Assembly (NCBI RefSeq): GCF_047795645.1 | Contig: NZ_CP181045.1 | Coordinates: 1 to 64,000 of the forward strand | Origin: Salipaludibacillus sp047795645 | Lineage (GTDB): Bacteria; Bacillota; Bacilli; Bacillales; Salisediminibacteriaceae | Length of the DNA: 64,000 bases | Direction of reading: 5' to 3' | Made by a program: the position numbers and the translations under genes | Part shown: piece by piece, positions 42,021 through 48,988 of the stretch | Numbering within the stretch: position 1 is the first letter of the stretch | Layout of the letters: the number at the start of each line of letters is the position of its first letter | The notes under the pieces: generated by a model | What the model was told of the DNA's origin: nothing | Seen by the model: only the letters and a program-made list of their open reading frames with translations | The model's database searches: none

Positions 42021-42212
42021 ATGCATGCGAATGAATTCAAACAGAAATTATACACAAGTCATGGGTTACAACTTATCGTCGCTGGGTTAGCTCGTTTGGT
42101 AGAGAGTGAAGGATATAGCCCTCAAGAAGCATTTAAGTTGGTAGAAGCTACGAAACAAAACACATTTCATTCATTAGCGGAGATAGGACGAGAGGTTGGG
42201 TGGAAGGAATGA
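42021..42212 (+). CDS. Hypothetical early protein, 63 aa
   Basis: GGAGGGTG precedes the ATG. A helical protein (LQLIVAGLARLVESEGYSPQEAFKLVEA) with no recognised family. The stop overlaps the next ATG. Confidence 0.6.
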   Translation: MHANEFKQKLYTSHGLQLIVAGLARLVESEGYSPQEAFKLVEATKQNTFHSLAEIGREVGWKE

Positions 42213-42511
42213 AATGTGTATATAACGATAAGTTGATGTGGTCGAAAGGGATAAGCATAGAGACTCAATACAGAGAGGTTTTCTTGTATAAGACAGGGAT
42301 TAATCCAGATGCGGTTTTATCTGCCGTTGAAAGTATGATTAAGGTTTTCAAAGGTGTTGCTGAATCGGTGTGGGAGATCATTTCTAACCTTTTCAAAGAA
42401 TACAAGATTGAACGCCTTAAGCATCGATGGAGAATAAAGAGAAAGATACCTCTTCGAGATCAAGTCATGGATCGTAAGCCAATGATGGCTAGGGCGAGGA
42501 ATAATTTGTGA
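42209..42511 (+). CDS. Conserved phage orphan, 100 aa, paralogue of the gene at 1085
   Basis: It opens MKCVYNDKLMWSKG and TQYREVFL and closes DQVMDRKPMMARAR, as does the 110-aa protein in prophage 1. The middle differs but is again a hydrophobic amphipathic helix followed here by a basic run. It lies among early genes in prophage 2, whereas the prophage 1 copy lies in the head module. The function is unknown. Confidence 0.75.
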   Translation: MKCVYNDKLMWSKGISIETQYREVFLYKTGINPDAVLSAVESMIKVFKGVAESVWEIISNLFKEYKIERLKHRWRIKRKIPLRDQVMDRKPMMARARNNL

Positions 42512-42642
42512 ACATCGCTAATTTTTTCAATAAATTAATAGGAGTATTTATTAAATATTTTGACGAACATCCAATTTTATTAACAATATCTTATTTTGTA
42601 TTGATTTTGTTAATTGTCTATTTCGGTGAAAAGGTGGAGTGA
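42508..42642 (+). CDS. Small membrane protein, 44 aa
   Basis: The GTG overlaps the preceding stop (GTGA). A central hydrophobic span (LLTISYFVLILLIVYFG). It is supported by coupling and composition. The function is unknown. Confidence 0.5.
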   Translation: MNIANFFNKLIGVFIKYFDEHPILLTISYFVLILLIVYFGEKVE

Positions 42643-42896
42643 TTGAGGTGGAAGATAATCACAGGTTATATCAAGTTGTTGAGACAGAAGGAATGAGCGC
42701 AAAGGAGTTACAAAAAATCTTAAATCAAGCAACAGATGGTTTTCCAGAAAAACAGATAGATCATGTTATTGGTACAAAGATCATCCTAGGATTTGAATCT
42801 TCTCTGAATGCAAAAGGCAGAGCGCAAGTGAGATTGACAGAATCGCTAAGATTTAAACGGTCAATGGCAGCAAAAATGATGAGTGGGAATGAATAA
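42639..42896 (+). CDS. Hypothetical early protein, 85 aa
   Basis: It starts at GTG 42639, overlapping the previous stop, or at GTG 42648. It is helical at the start (SAKELQKILNQATDGFPEKQ) and basic at the end. No family is recognised. Confidence 0.5.
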   Translation: MIEVEDNHRLYQVVETEGMSAKELQKILNQATDGFPEKQIDHVIGTKIILGFESSLNAKGRAQVRLTESLRFKRSMAAKMMSGNE

Positions 42897-42948
42897 GAGA
42901 GAAACTGCAAAGGAGGAATTTAGGTCAGAGGAGGGGTGGAAAATAACT

Positions 42949-43242
42949 ATGCGATTAGATGAAATAAAAATGGATATTTTAGATCAATATAGATACCCGA
43001 TTAAGGAATTACGTGCCGATAATATGTTTTGGCTCTTAGAACGTGCAGAGAAGGCTGAGAACCTCCAAGAAAAACTCAATGAAAAAATTATGTTTGTGAG
43101 CAACGGAATGGAAGAAGAACATTATTCTTTGCAAGAAAAGTTAATTCGTTATGAAAAAGCATTAAAGGAGATTGCTTTACGAAAAGGTGATTTTTATGAA
43201 GACGAAGTCGCTTCAATAGCAGAAGAAGCAATCAATAATTAG
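42949..43242 (+). CDS. Hypothetical early protein, 97 aa
   Basis: The frame opens at 42883. I prefer ATG 42949, preceded by GAGGAGGGG at a rather long spacing, because the protein then starts MRLDEIKMDIL like a normal domain. It is helical and acidic throughout. No family is recognised. Confidence 0.5.
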   Translation: MRLDEIKMDILDQYRYPIKELRADNMFWLLERAEKAENLQEKLNEKIMFVSNGMEEEHYSLQEKLIRYEKALKEIALRKGDFYEDEVASIAEEAINN

Positions 43243-43271
43243 TGTGTAGTCCGAATAAGGAGTGACTTTGA

Positions 43272-43400
43272 ATGTACGTAAGCGATGAATGTAAGAATTG
43301 TGGTCGTGTAAGAGTAGAATTAATTGACGGTAAAAAGATATGTGAAAAATGTCATTTTAACCAAGATACAAATGATTATGAGATAGATTATAGAAAATAG
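43272..43400 (+). CDS. Zinc-ribbon microprotein, 42 aa
   Basis: AAGGAGTG upstream of ATG; CKNC and CEKC pairs predict a zinc ribbon, followed by an acidic tail. One of several such peptides in this prophage. The function is unknown. Confidence 0.55.
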   Translation: MYVSDECKNCGRVRVELIDGKKICEKCHFNQDTNDYEIDYRK

Positions 43401-43449
43401 TTATAATACACATTCCAAATCAGCTAAATATGAAAGTGGTGAAATTCAC

Positions 43450-43533
43450 ATGAGCGAGGATAAAACACCACAACAAGAGCACGACGAACAGATCGAATGG
43501 CAGAAACAAGTTATAAGGGAAGAAATGAAATAG
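43450..43533 (+). CDS. Hypothetical 27-aa peptide
   Basis: A short acidic frame (MSEDKTPQQEHDEQIEWQ) with a weak GGTG site, just before a strong terminator. Weakly supported. Confidence 0.3.
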   Translation: MSEDKTPQQEHDEQIEWQKQVIREEMK

Positions 43534-43567
43534 AGGAAAATTTAATAAGCCTATCGGAAAAACCGAG

Positions 43568-43610
43568 GGCACAACACTAACCAAATTTGGTTAATGTTGT
43601 GCCTTTTTTA
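43568..43610 (+). terminator. Strong terminator closing the early region
   Basis: A nearly perfect 18-base stem, starting GGCACAACA and ending TGTTGTGCC, is followed by six T. It separates the early gene cluster from the arpU block. Confidence 0.9.
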
Positions 43611-43634
43611 TTTAAATTTTTATGGGGGGATGAC

Positions 43635-43799
43635 ATGAGGAATGTTAAAACAGAAATGAAGAAATGGAAAAGGCAAAAACAGTATAAAGATAAGAAAAAG
43701 AAATCAGAAAAACTATCTAAAGCAGATTTACATGAACTTATGGGTACAAATAGACCAACATATAATCGAGGACGTGGTGGGGCATTTAGACAAAATTAA
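43635..43799 (+). CDS. Conserved small basic phage protein, 54 aa
   Basis: GGGGGGATG before ATG 43635. The product is Lys-rich at the start (TEMKKWKRQKQYKDKKKK) and ends LMGTNRPTYNRGRGGAFRQ, a combination I recall from other Bacillus phages just upstream of arpU. The function is unknown. Confidence 0.65.
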   Translation: MRNVKTEMKKWKRQKQYKDKKKKSEKLSKADLHELMGTNRPTYNRGRGGAFRQN

Positions 43800-43819
43800 T
43801 TTATGGGGAGTGAGTATAT

Positions 43820-44218
43820 ATGGTGGAAGAATTAACATTGGGTCATAAAGACATAGCAGAAAATGAAGTGCAAAAGGCACTTATTGATGAATTGAGAAAT
43901 TATCGATCACTTAAAATAAAATTACAAAACAGAAAAGAGCAGATAGAGAAAGGCGTCTTACTTTTCCCATCATTACGTGCTGCAAATGGAATTAAGAATA
44001 TTGATGAAGCAGAAGAACTTTATGTGAAACAAGTTGATCGAGCGCTGGAAGGAAGCATCGATGATCAAGAGAGAACGATCATTAATAGGAAGTACTTGCA
44101 GTCCATTGTGGTGAGTGATGTAGAAATTTACTCGGATATCGGAATGAAAAAAGGGAAATATTATGTCAAGAAAAAGTCAGCAATCATTAACATGGCGAGA
44201 GCTCTAGACATAATTTAA
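43820..44218 (+). CDS. ArpU-family late transcription regulator
   Basis: This 132-aa protein carries a sigma-like C-terminal region (DDQERTIINRKYLQ, VVSDVEIYSDIGMKKGKYYVKKKSAIINMA) typical of ArpU/RinA-type regulators that switch on late genes of Gram-positive phages. It sits before the packaging genes, the usual place. Phased GNAC repeats and a strong promoter begin ten bases after its stop, making them its likely target. Confidence 0.82.
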   Translation: MVEELTLGHKDIAENEVQKALIDELRNYRSLKIKLQNRKEQIEKGVLLFPSLRAANGIKNIDEAEELYVKQVDRALEGSIDDQERTIINRKYLQSIVVSDVEIYSDIGMKKGKYYVKKKSAIINMARALDII

Positions 44219-44227
44219 ATGCTAAAA

Positions 44228-44300
44228 CGGACAAAAAACGAACAAAAAGGGTACCAAAAAAGGAACCAAATTGGGGACCTCATTTTAATCTATTTATAAT
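44228..44300 (+). promoter_or_regulatory. Phased GNAC repeats and candidate late promoter
   Basis: GNAC tetramers start at 44229, 44240, 44251, 44263 and 44275, spaced 11, 11, 12 and 12 bases, so they face one side of the helix. The last overlaps a poor -35 (TTGGGG, 44271-44276) that is 18 bases from a perfect TATAAT (44295-44300). A weak -35 with phased sites is the layout of an activator-dependent promoter, with ArpU the obvious candidate. Confidence 0.65.
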
Positions 44301-44306
44301 TAAGCT

Positions 44307-44646
44307 ATTGATATAGGAGAAACGCCTAACTCCAATATCAACGGCGTACCGGGATTGTTCAGAATAGTGTCGATCGCCATGTAGTCTTAACCAGGAGAGA
44401 CATGGCAGGAGCTTAGTACAAGTTGCGTCTGATCAATGCGCGGGCAAGGTGGTTCCAAAAAAGTCCACCTAATTAGTCGTTGTTACTTTGACATGTAGCA
44501 TCGTCTCGACATCTTAACTCTCCTGAAAGATGGAAACGAGAGGGTGTATTGCTTGGAGAACATTAAAATGTAGTGTCTTGCAAGGAATTGTTAATAAATA
44601 AATGGTGATTCATAGAAAAAGCATTCATTAAATTGAGTGCTTTTTA
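44307..44646 (+). ncRNA. Candidate structured RNA with pseudoknot and terminator
   Basis: No open frame fills this gap. Predicted elements: hairpin TTGATAT-GGAG / CTCC-ATATCAA (44308-44341) whose loop ACGCC (44322-44326) can pair with GGCGT (44343-44347); hairpin GCCATGT/ACATGGC (44376-44406); AGGTGG/CCACCT (44447-44470); TCTCG-CATCTT / AAGATG-CGAGA (44504-44541); terminator AAAAAGCA/TGCTTTTT (44616-44645). Transcription from the TATAAT box would begin at about 44307, the first helix. It could be a free RNA of about 340 bases or a late-operon leader. Confidence 0.6.
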
Positions 44647-44672
44647 ATTTATTTTAAGGCCGGTGATATCAT

Positions 44673-45230
44673 GTGAATTTCGTCCAACCAATTCGAGACC
44701 CATACATTATAGAGGGTATAAAAGAATATCTGAAACTAAGAAGCATGAGAAACTATCTGTTTTTTTGTTTTGGTATTTATTCAGGATTAAGAGTCAGTGA
44801 CCTTTGTAAACTTAGAGTTAGTATGGTTAAAGGAACACACATTAACATTAAAGAGCAGAAAAACGGTAACAAAAAGAAATTTATCATTCATCCTAAAATT
44901 AGACAAGATCTAGAAAATTACATTGAAGGCCGAAGGGATGATGAATTTTTATTCGCTAGTAGACAGATTAAAAAAAAGAGCCAATTAAGAGGCCAACCTA
45001 TTGACCGGAGTACTGCTTATAAAATGTTAAATGATGCTGCTAGAGAATTTGGATTAAAAGAAATAGGATGTCACACGATGAGAAAGACGTGGGGATATTT
45101 TCTTTACAGACAAGATCCAAACAACATAGCATTACTAATGCAATCTTTCGGTCATAGTAAATCTTCAACTACTTTACTATATATCGGACTAACGCAAGAC
45201 ATGTTAGACGAGGCAATTGTAAGGTTATGA
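44673..45230 (+). CDS. Minimal tyrosine recombinase, 185 aa
   Basis: Only the catalytic domain is present: Arg40 (YSGLRVSDL), Lys63, His134/Arg137 (HTMRKTWG), His161 (GHSK) and nucleophile Tyr170 (LLYIG). The N-terminal core-binding domain of XerC/D-type enzymes is missing. GTG start after AAGGCCGG. The phage already has a serine integrase, so this enzyme likely does another job, such as genome circularisation, multimer resolution or DNA processing near the packaging site. Confidence 0.85.
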   Translation: MNFVQPIRDPYIIEGIKEYLKLRSMRNYLFFCFGIYSGLRVSDLCKLRVSMVKGTHINIKEQKNGNKKKFIIHPKIRQDLENYIEGRRDDEFLFASRQIKKKSQLRGQPIDRSTAYKMLNDAAREFGLKEIGCHTMRKTWGYFLYRQDPNNIALLMQSFGHSKSSTTLLYIGLTQDMLDEAIVRL

Positions 45231-45522
45231 CTTGATATTTAGTACAACAAAATAGTGTCTATGTGGCACTAATATTTTTTAAAGTAATGAATCCTTAGAA
45301 ATACCAAAGGGAGAAGCCGATTTATTAAGTTCAACACAATATGTGTTATGGTTCACCGCAGAGACAGATATTAGGAGAAAACAGAGTGTTTTTCATTCGC
45401 GATTTTAGAGAGTTTCACTAGTGATTTTACATCAATTTTAAGACGTCTCACAGATCGCTCATGATGCTAAATTTAAAAACGTGAAAACCAACTCAATTAT
45501 GTTTGGAGGTGGGGTGTAGTCG
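45231..45522. other. Non-coding gap before the terminase region
   Basis: There is no convincing gene in these 292 bases. A hairpin AACACA/TGTGTT lies at 45333-45347. The position just before a terminase small-subunit gene makes it a possible packaging (pac or cos) site, without direct proof. Confidence 0.4.
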
Positions 45523-46254
45523 GTGGCAAGACCAATGAGTCCGAAACGACTTAAAGCATTAAAAATATGGTTGGCAAGTGGAAGAGAAAAGAAGCCGAAG
45601 GAGATTGCTGAAGAGGTAGAGGTAAGCGCAACCCAAATTAGAAAATGGAAGAGTATAGATAAGTGGGATGCAATACCGATTACTGAACCTAAACGTGGAG
45701 CTCCATATCGGAATAAAAATGCAGTAGGTAATAAAGGTGGCGTGGGTGGACCTGAAGGAAATGAAAAAGCTGTAAAACATGGAATGTTTCGAAAATGGCT
45801 ACCAGATGATAATGAGTTGAAAGAAATCTATGACGCTGTTAGAGAAGGAATGAGCACTTTAGATATTTTGCATGAAGAGATTCTAGTTGGTTTCACGAAC
45901 TTTATTAGAGCTCAAAAAATTATGTTCGTCAAAGATCAAGGTGATATGTCAAAGGAATTAAAGAAAGAAAAATTCTTTAAAGAGGAAGTCGAAGTAATTA
46001 ATGAGCATGGTGAGAAGGTTACTGAATGGGTCGAAACAACCGGTGAGCGAGAGTATGAAATCCAATTTGCATGGGACAAACAAGCAAAGGCTCTTACATC
46101 ACAAGCGGCAGCAATGAAAGCTATAAATAGCAAGATTAAATTGTACGAAGAAATGATTCGTACGTTGCCGCCAGACGAGGCGCAGGAAGAACACAGACTA
46201 AGAGTAAACAAAATAAAAGCTGATATTAAAGCAGTTGAATCAAAGGTATGGTGA
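45523..46254 (+). CDS. Terminase small subunit-like DNA-binding protein, 243 aa
   Basis: An N-terminal HTH (ARPMSPKRLKALKIWL, KEIAEEVEVSATQIRKWKSIDKW), then GGVGGPEGNEKAVKHGMF, the common small-terminase signature, and a helical C-terminus. It would bind the packaging site. A second, different small-terminase gene lies at 48662 next to the large subunit, so one of the two may be a relic or have another role. Confidence 0.8.
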   Translation: MARPMSPKRLKALKIWLASGREKKPKEIAEEVEVSATQIRKWKSIDKWDAIPITEPKRGAPYRNKNAVGNKGGVGGPEGNEKAVKHGMFRKWLPDDNELKEIYDAVREGMSTLDILHEEILVGFTNFIRAQKIMFVKDQGDMSKELKKEKFFKEEVEVINEHGEKVTEWVETTGEREYEIQFAWDKQAKALTSQAAAMKAINSKIKLYEEMIRTLPPDEAQEEHRLRVNKIKADIKAVESKVW

Positions 46255-46255
46255 C

Positions 46256-46939
46256 ATGGCTAAACATGCTATTATTAAATCTTTTTATGCATCGGATGAG
46301 TGGATCACACTTCGATTACTACTAATTTCTGAACGTGGAAATAAGTGCTCTCGATGTAACAGAGTTATTGCTAGATCTAAGGAACTGATTGGACATCATA
46401 TAAAGGAGCTCACACCTGAGAATGTAAAAGATCATAATATTAGTCTTAATCCAGATAACATTAAAATCGTTTGTTTTGATTGTCACAACAAAGAGCATAA
46501 AAGATTTGGATACAAAGGTGCTAAAGAAGTTTTCCTTGTATATGGACCGCCGATGAGTGGAAAAAATACATTCGTTAAACAGCAAATTGAACGTGGTGAT
46601 ATGGTCGTTGATATGGATACTTTATATGCAGCAGTATCGCTGTTACCAAGCTACGACAAACCTGACAATCTATTTAATAATGTGATTGGAATACATAGCC
46701 AATTAATAGACAATATTAAAACACGCTATGGTAAGTGGCATAACGCTTGGGTAATTGGAGGTTATGCAGACAAATATAAACGCAATCGCTTAGCTGATGA
46801 TTTAGGAGCTGAGCTTATTTTTTGTGATGTGAGCCAAGAAGAATGCTTGAACCGATTAGAACAAGATGAAGAACGACAACACAGGAAAGATGAGTGGAAA
46901 GGATACATTGAGAAATGGTTTGATACTTATACGGAATGA
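46256..46939 (+). CDS. HNH nuclease fused to P-loop kinase-like domain
   Basis: In this 227-aa protein residues of about 1-85 form an HNH nuclease with zinc Cys pairs (CSRC at 31-34, CFDC at 73-76), GHHI at 46-49 and a final HNKEH. Residues of about 91-227 form a P-loop NTPase (Walker A GPPMSGKNT at 97-105, DMDTLY, then a helical lid) resembling polynucleotide kinase-like or Zeta-like enzymes. HNH genes beside terminase help cos cleavage in HK97-type phages. The kinase fusion is unusual. Confidence 0.8.
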   Translation: MAKHAIIKSFYASDEWITLRLLLISERGNKCSRCNRVIARSKELIGHHIKELTPENVKDHNISLNPDNIKIVCFDCHNKEHKRFGYKGAKEVFLVYGPPMSGKNTFVKQQIERGDMVVDMDTLYAAVSLLPSYDKPDNLFNNVIGIHSQLIDNIKTRYGKWHNAWVIGGYADKYKRNRLADDLGAELIFCDVSQEECLNRLEQDEERQHRKDEWKGYIEKWFDTYTE

Positions 46940-46950
46940 GGTGGTAACTA

Positions 46951-47271
46951 ATGAGGACGCAATATAGATGTATGGAAAAAACGTGTGGTATTTTAATTTC
47001 TACGAACAAAGAAAAAGATGGAATTAATTGCCCCAAGTGTAAAGCTCCAGTTATGCCAGAACCTTATGATCCAAACGAAGAACACATTTCTTATGAATCT
47101 ATCAAAAAATACATGACAGGATATAAATGCCTTAAATGCAATTACACTGAAGTTATTAACCACACGAAAAAAGAATATTCTGAGGTTAAAGTTTGCCCTA
47201 ACTGTAGAGACGGTGCGTTTGTAGATAAATGGAAAATACTAAGTTATATAAAAGAGAGGAGTGTTTGTTAA
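46951..47271 (+). CDS. Double zinc-ribbon protein, 106 aa
   Basis: Four Cys pairs (CMEKTC, CPKC, CLKC, CPNC) predict two zinc ribbons joined by an acidic linker. GAGGTGG precedes the ATG. It may bind DNA near the packaging genes. No family name is known to me. Confidence 0.65.
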   Translation: MRTQYRCMEKTCGILISTNKEKDGINCPKCKAPVMPEPYDPNEEHISYESIKKYMTGYKCLKCNYTEVINHTKKEYSEVKVCPNCRDGAFVDKWKILSYIKERSVC

Positions 47272-47445
47272 ATGAAATGGTTAGCGAAAAAGGAAAAGAA
47301 AGTGAAGCTACTAGTGGAGTATTTAATTGTATTAAATGATATGACCAAGGGTACAAGCGTTCTGTTAAACGATAAATTCAAACTGGAAGAAAGTATTAAA
47401 GAAACAAAGAAAGAGATTGAAAGATTAACATTGGATAAGAAATAA
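47272..47445 (+). CDS. Hypothetical 57-aa helical protein
   Basis: The ATG overlaps the previous stop (TAAATG) and lies after GAGAGGAG. A basic start and a heptad-like end (KLEESIKETKKEIERL). No family is recognised. Confidence 0.5.
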   Translation: MKWLAKKEKKVKLLVEYLIVLNDMTKGTSVLLNDKFKLEESIKETKKEIERLTLDKK

Positions 47446-47457
47446 GGTGGCTTATAT

Positions 47458-48003
47458 ATGACTTGTATTGTTGGAATTGTTGGTAAAGATGGCAGAGTAC
47501 ATTTAGGCGGAGATAGTGCAGGCGTAGCAGGATACAGTATAACAGTTCGTGCCGATGAGAAAGTATTTAAAAAAGGGGAATTCATTATGGGTTTCACATC
47601 TTCTTTTCGCATGGGTCAGTTATTGAGATACAAACTAGATATCCCATATCACAAACCAAACGTTGATACTTATGAATATATGGTTACAGAGTTTGTTGAA
47701 TCTCTACGCAAATGTTTGAAGGAAGGAGGTTTCTCCAAGAACGACAGTGGAGAAGAATCCGGTGGAACATTCCTTGTTGGATATAAAGGAGATCTATTCT
47801 ACGTCGGAGATGACTTCCAAGTTGGTAGGTACTCATTATCATACGGTGCTGTAGGTTGCGGACAAGAGATAGCAAACGGAAGCTTATATTCAAACATAGA
47901 TAAAGAACCAATAGAAAGAATCAAAGAATCTTTAATGGCCGCGCAGCAATTTAGTGGGGGAGTAAGGGAACCGTTTGTGATAGTAAGCACCGATACGGAA
48001 TGA
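47458..48003 (+). CDS. Proteasome/HslV-like Ntn-hydrolase, 181 aa
   Basis: The protein begins M-T-C-I-V-G, so removal of Met would expose Thr as N-terminal nucleophile. GGDSAG (about 17-22) matches the Asp17 site and Lys35 (ADEKVF) the Lys33 site of proteasome beta subunits and HslV. The later GAVGCG and a PFVIVSTD end complete the fold pattern. No ATPase partner is encoded nearby. It may be a phage protease for particle proteins or for host targets; the activity is inferred. Confidence 0.72.
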   Translation: MTCIVGIVGKDGRVHLGGDSAGVAGYSITVRADEKVFKKGEFIMGFTSSFRMGQLLRYKLDIPYHKPNVDTYEYMVTEFVESLRKCLKEGGFSKNDSGEESGGTFLVGYKGDLFYVGDDFQVGRYSLSYGAVGCGQEIANGSLYSNIDKEPIERIKESLMAAQQFSGGVREPFVIVSTDTE

Positions 48004-48013
48004 GGTGAAGAAG

Positions 48014-48412
48014 ATGCGAGAGAGGGATACACATTGTCACTGTAATAGTTGTAAGGAGACTCTTTTAATAGATGGACTTGGACATAATTTATATGGAGTA
48101 AACTGTCCAAAGTGCAAACGTCCGATGTTTCCTGGTAAATATATAGAGAAGGATCGACCAATGAGTAGGACAGTAACGCAAGATCAGATAGAGAATCTAG
48201 TAGACAATTCATCGGTGGAAGCTAGGAACTATGGTAGTAAGACAACCGTAGTTGTATGCACGTTACCAAGTGGATTCGTTATTGTTGAATCAAGCTCATG
48301 TGTTGATCCAGCAAACTTTGATTCAGATATAGCATTTGATATATGTATGGAACGAATCACAAACAAGTTGTGGGAGTTAGAAGGATATAGACTCCAGTGT
48401 TCAAGGAACTGA
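48014..48412 (+). CDS. Gp49-family protein with N-terminal zinc ribbon, 132 aa
   Basis: Residues 1-45 hold a zinc ribbon (HCNSC, CPKCKRPM). Residues of about 52-125 match the phage Gp49 family (TQDQIENLVDNSSVEARNYGSKTTVV-type opening, GFVIVESSSCVDPANFD, WELEGYR). Start ATG 48014 after GAGGTG. The Gp49 function is unknown. Confidence 0.72.
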   Translation: MRERDTHCHCNSCKETLLIDGLGHNLYGVNCPKCKRPMFPGKYIEKDRPMSRTVTQDQIENLVDNSSVEARNYGSKTTVVVCTLPSGFVIVESSSCVDPANFDSDIAFDICMERITNKLWELEGYRLQCSRN

Positions 48413-48422
48413 GGTGAGCTAG

Positions 48423-48554
48423 ATGAAGAGATGGATAAAGAAAAACAAATGGATACTCTTTGTATCTATTGCTTTGTTCTTTCATGGGAGTACAGTGTCA
48501 GTATCTACTATACAACCACCGTTAAGGATGACGAACTGGCAGTGGATTGAATGA
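48423..48554 (+). CDS. Small signal-anchored peptide, 43 aa
   Basis: A basic start (MKRWIKKNK), a hydrophobic segment (WILFVSIALFFHGS) and a short polar tail suggest a secreted or membrane-anchored peptide. GAGGTGAGC precedes the ATG. The function is unknown. Confidence 0.5.
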   Translation: MKRWIKKNKWILFVSIALFFHGSTVSVSTIQPPLRMTNWQWIE

Positions 48555-48661
48555 ATATCCCCCCCGGATTAGGTGGGTTTACAGAGCCACAGGGACCGAA
48601 GGGGGAACACAACTCTGACACACGCCTCAAATTTTGAAAAAGGCAGGAGGTATTTTAAACC
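48555..48661. other. GC-rich gap, candidate cos site
   Basis: These 107 bases contain a C7 run followed by GG, a stretch with CCGAAGGGGG that can pair with it, and no gene. It lies between the HNH-containing block and terS/terL, where cos sites of HK97-type Firmicutes phages lie. No cleavage site can be read directly. Confidence 0.35.
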
Positions 48662-48988
48662 ATGCCTAAAAGGGCCGTTTATGAAGAAGAACTAGAAAAA
48701 TTAACCAAAATATTCGAAGAAGTTGAGGACTCAAAACGAAAAATGGTGGAGGGACTTATAGAGGATGCAGCCTTCTTAAAATCTGAAAATAAAATATTGA
48801 AAGATTCTATGGCCGACACGGGCATGGTTGAAATCAATCCGAAAAATCCAAGTAGGCAAAGAACAGTTGAGTCAGCCAAGCAGTATCTTAGAAACATTAA
48901 TAGTTACTCAGTCGTGATAAAGACTCTAAATGGTGTTTTGAATAAGAATACCATTGAGGATGAAGACGATCTGAGTGATTATGAATGA
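48662..48988 (+). CDS. Terminase small subunit, P27 family
   Basis: A 108-aa helical protein overlapping the large subunit by four bases. The pattern MVEGLIEDAAFLKSENKIL ... SRQRTVESAKQYLRNINSYSVVIKTL is that of P27-type small terminases. AGGAGG precedes the ATG. It recognises the packaging site and hands DNA to TerL. Confidence 0.82.
   Translation: MPKRAVYEEELEKLTKIFEEVEDSKRKMVEGLIEDAAFLKSENKILKDSMADTGMVEINPKNPSRQRTVESAKQYLRNINSYSVVIKTLNGVLNKNTIEDEDDLSDYE

Noticed and set aside
44220..44672. Group I or group II intron between arpU and the recombinase
   Set aside because: I could not find a P7-like core, a domain V hairpin, or a split exon; both neighbours are complete genes with their own starts and stops.
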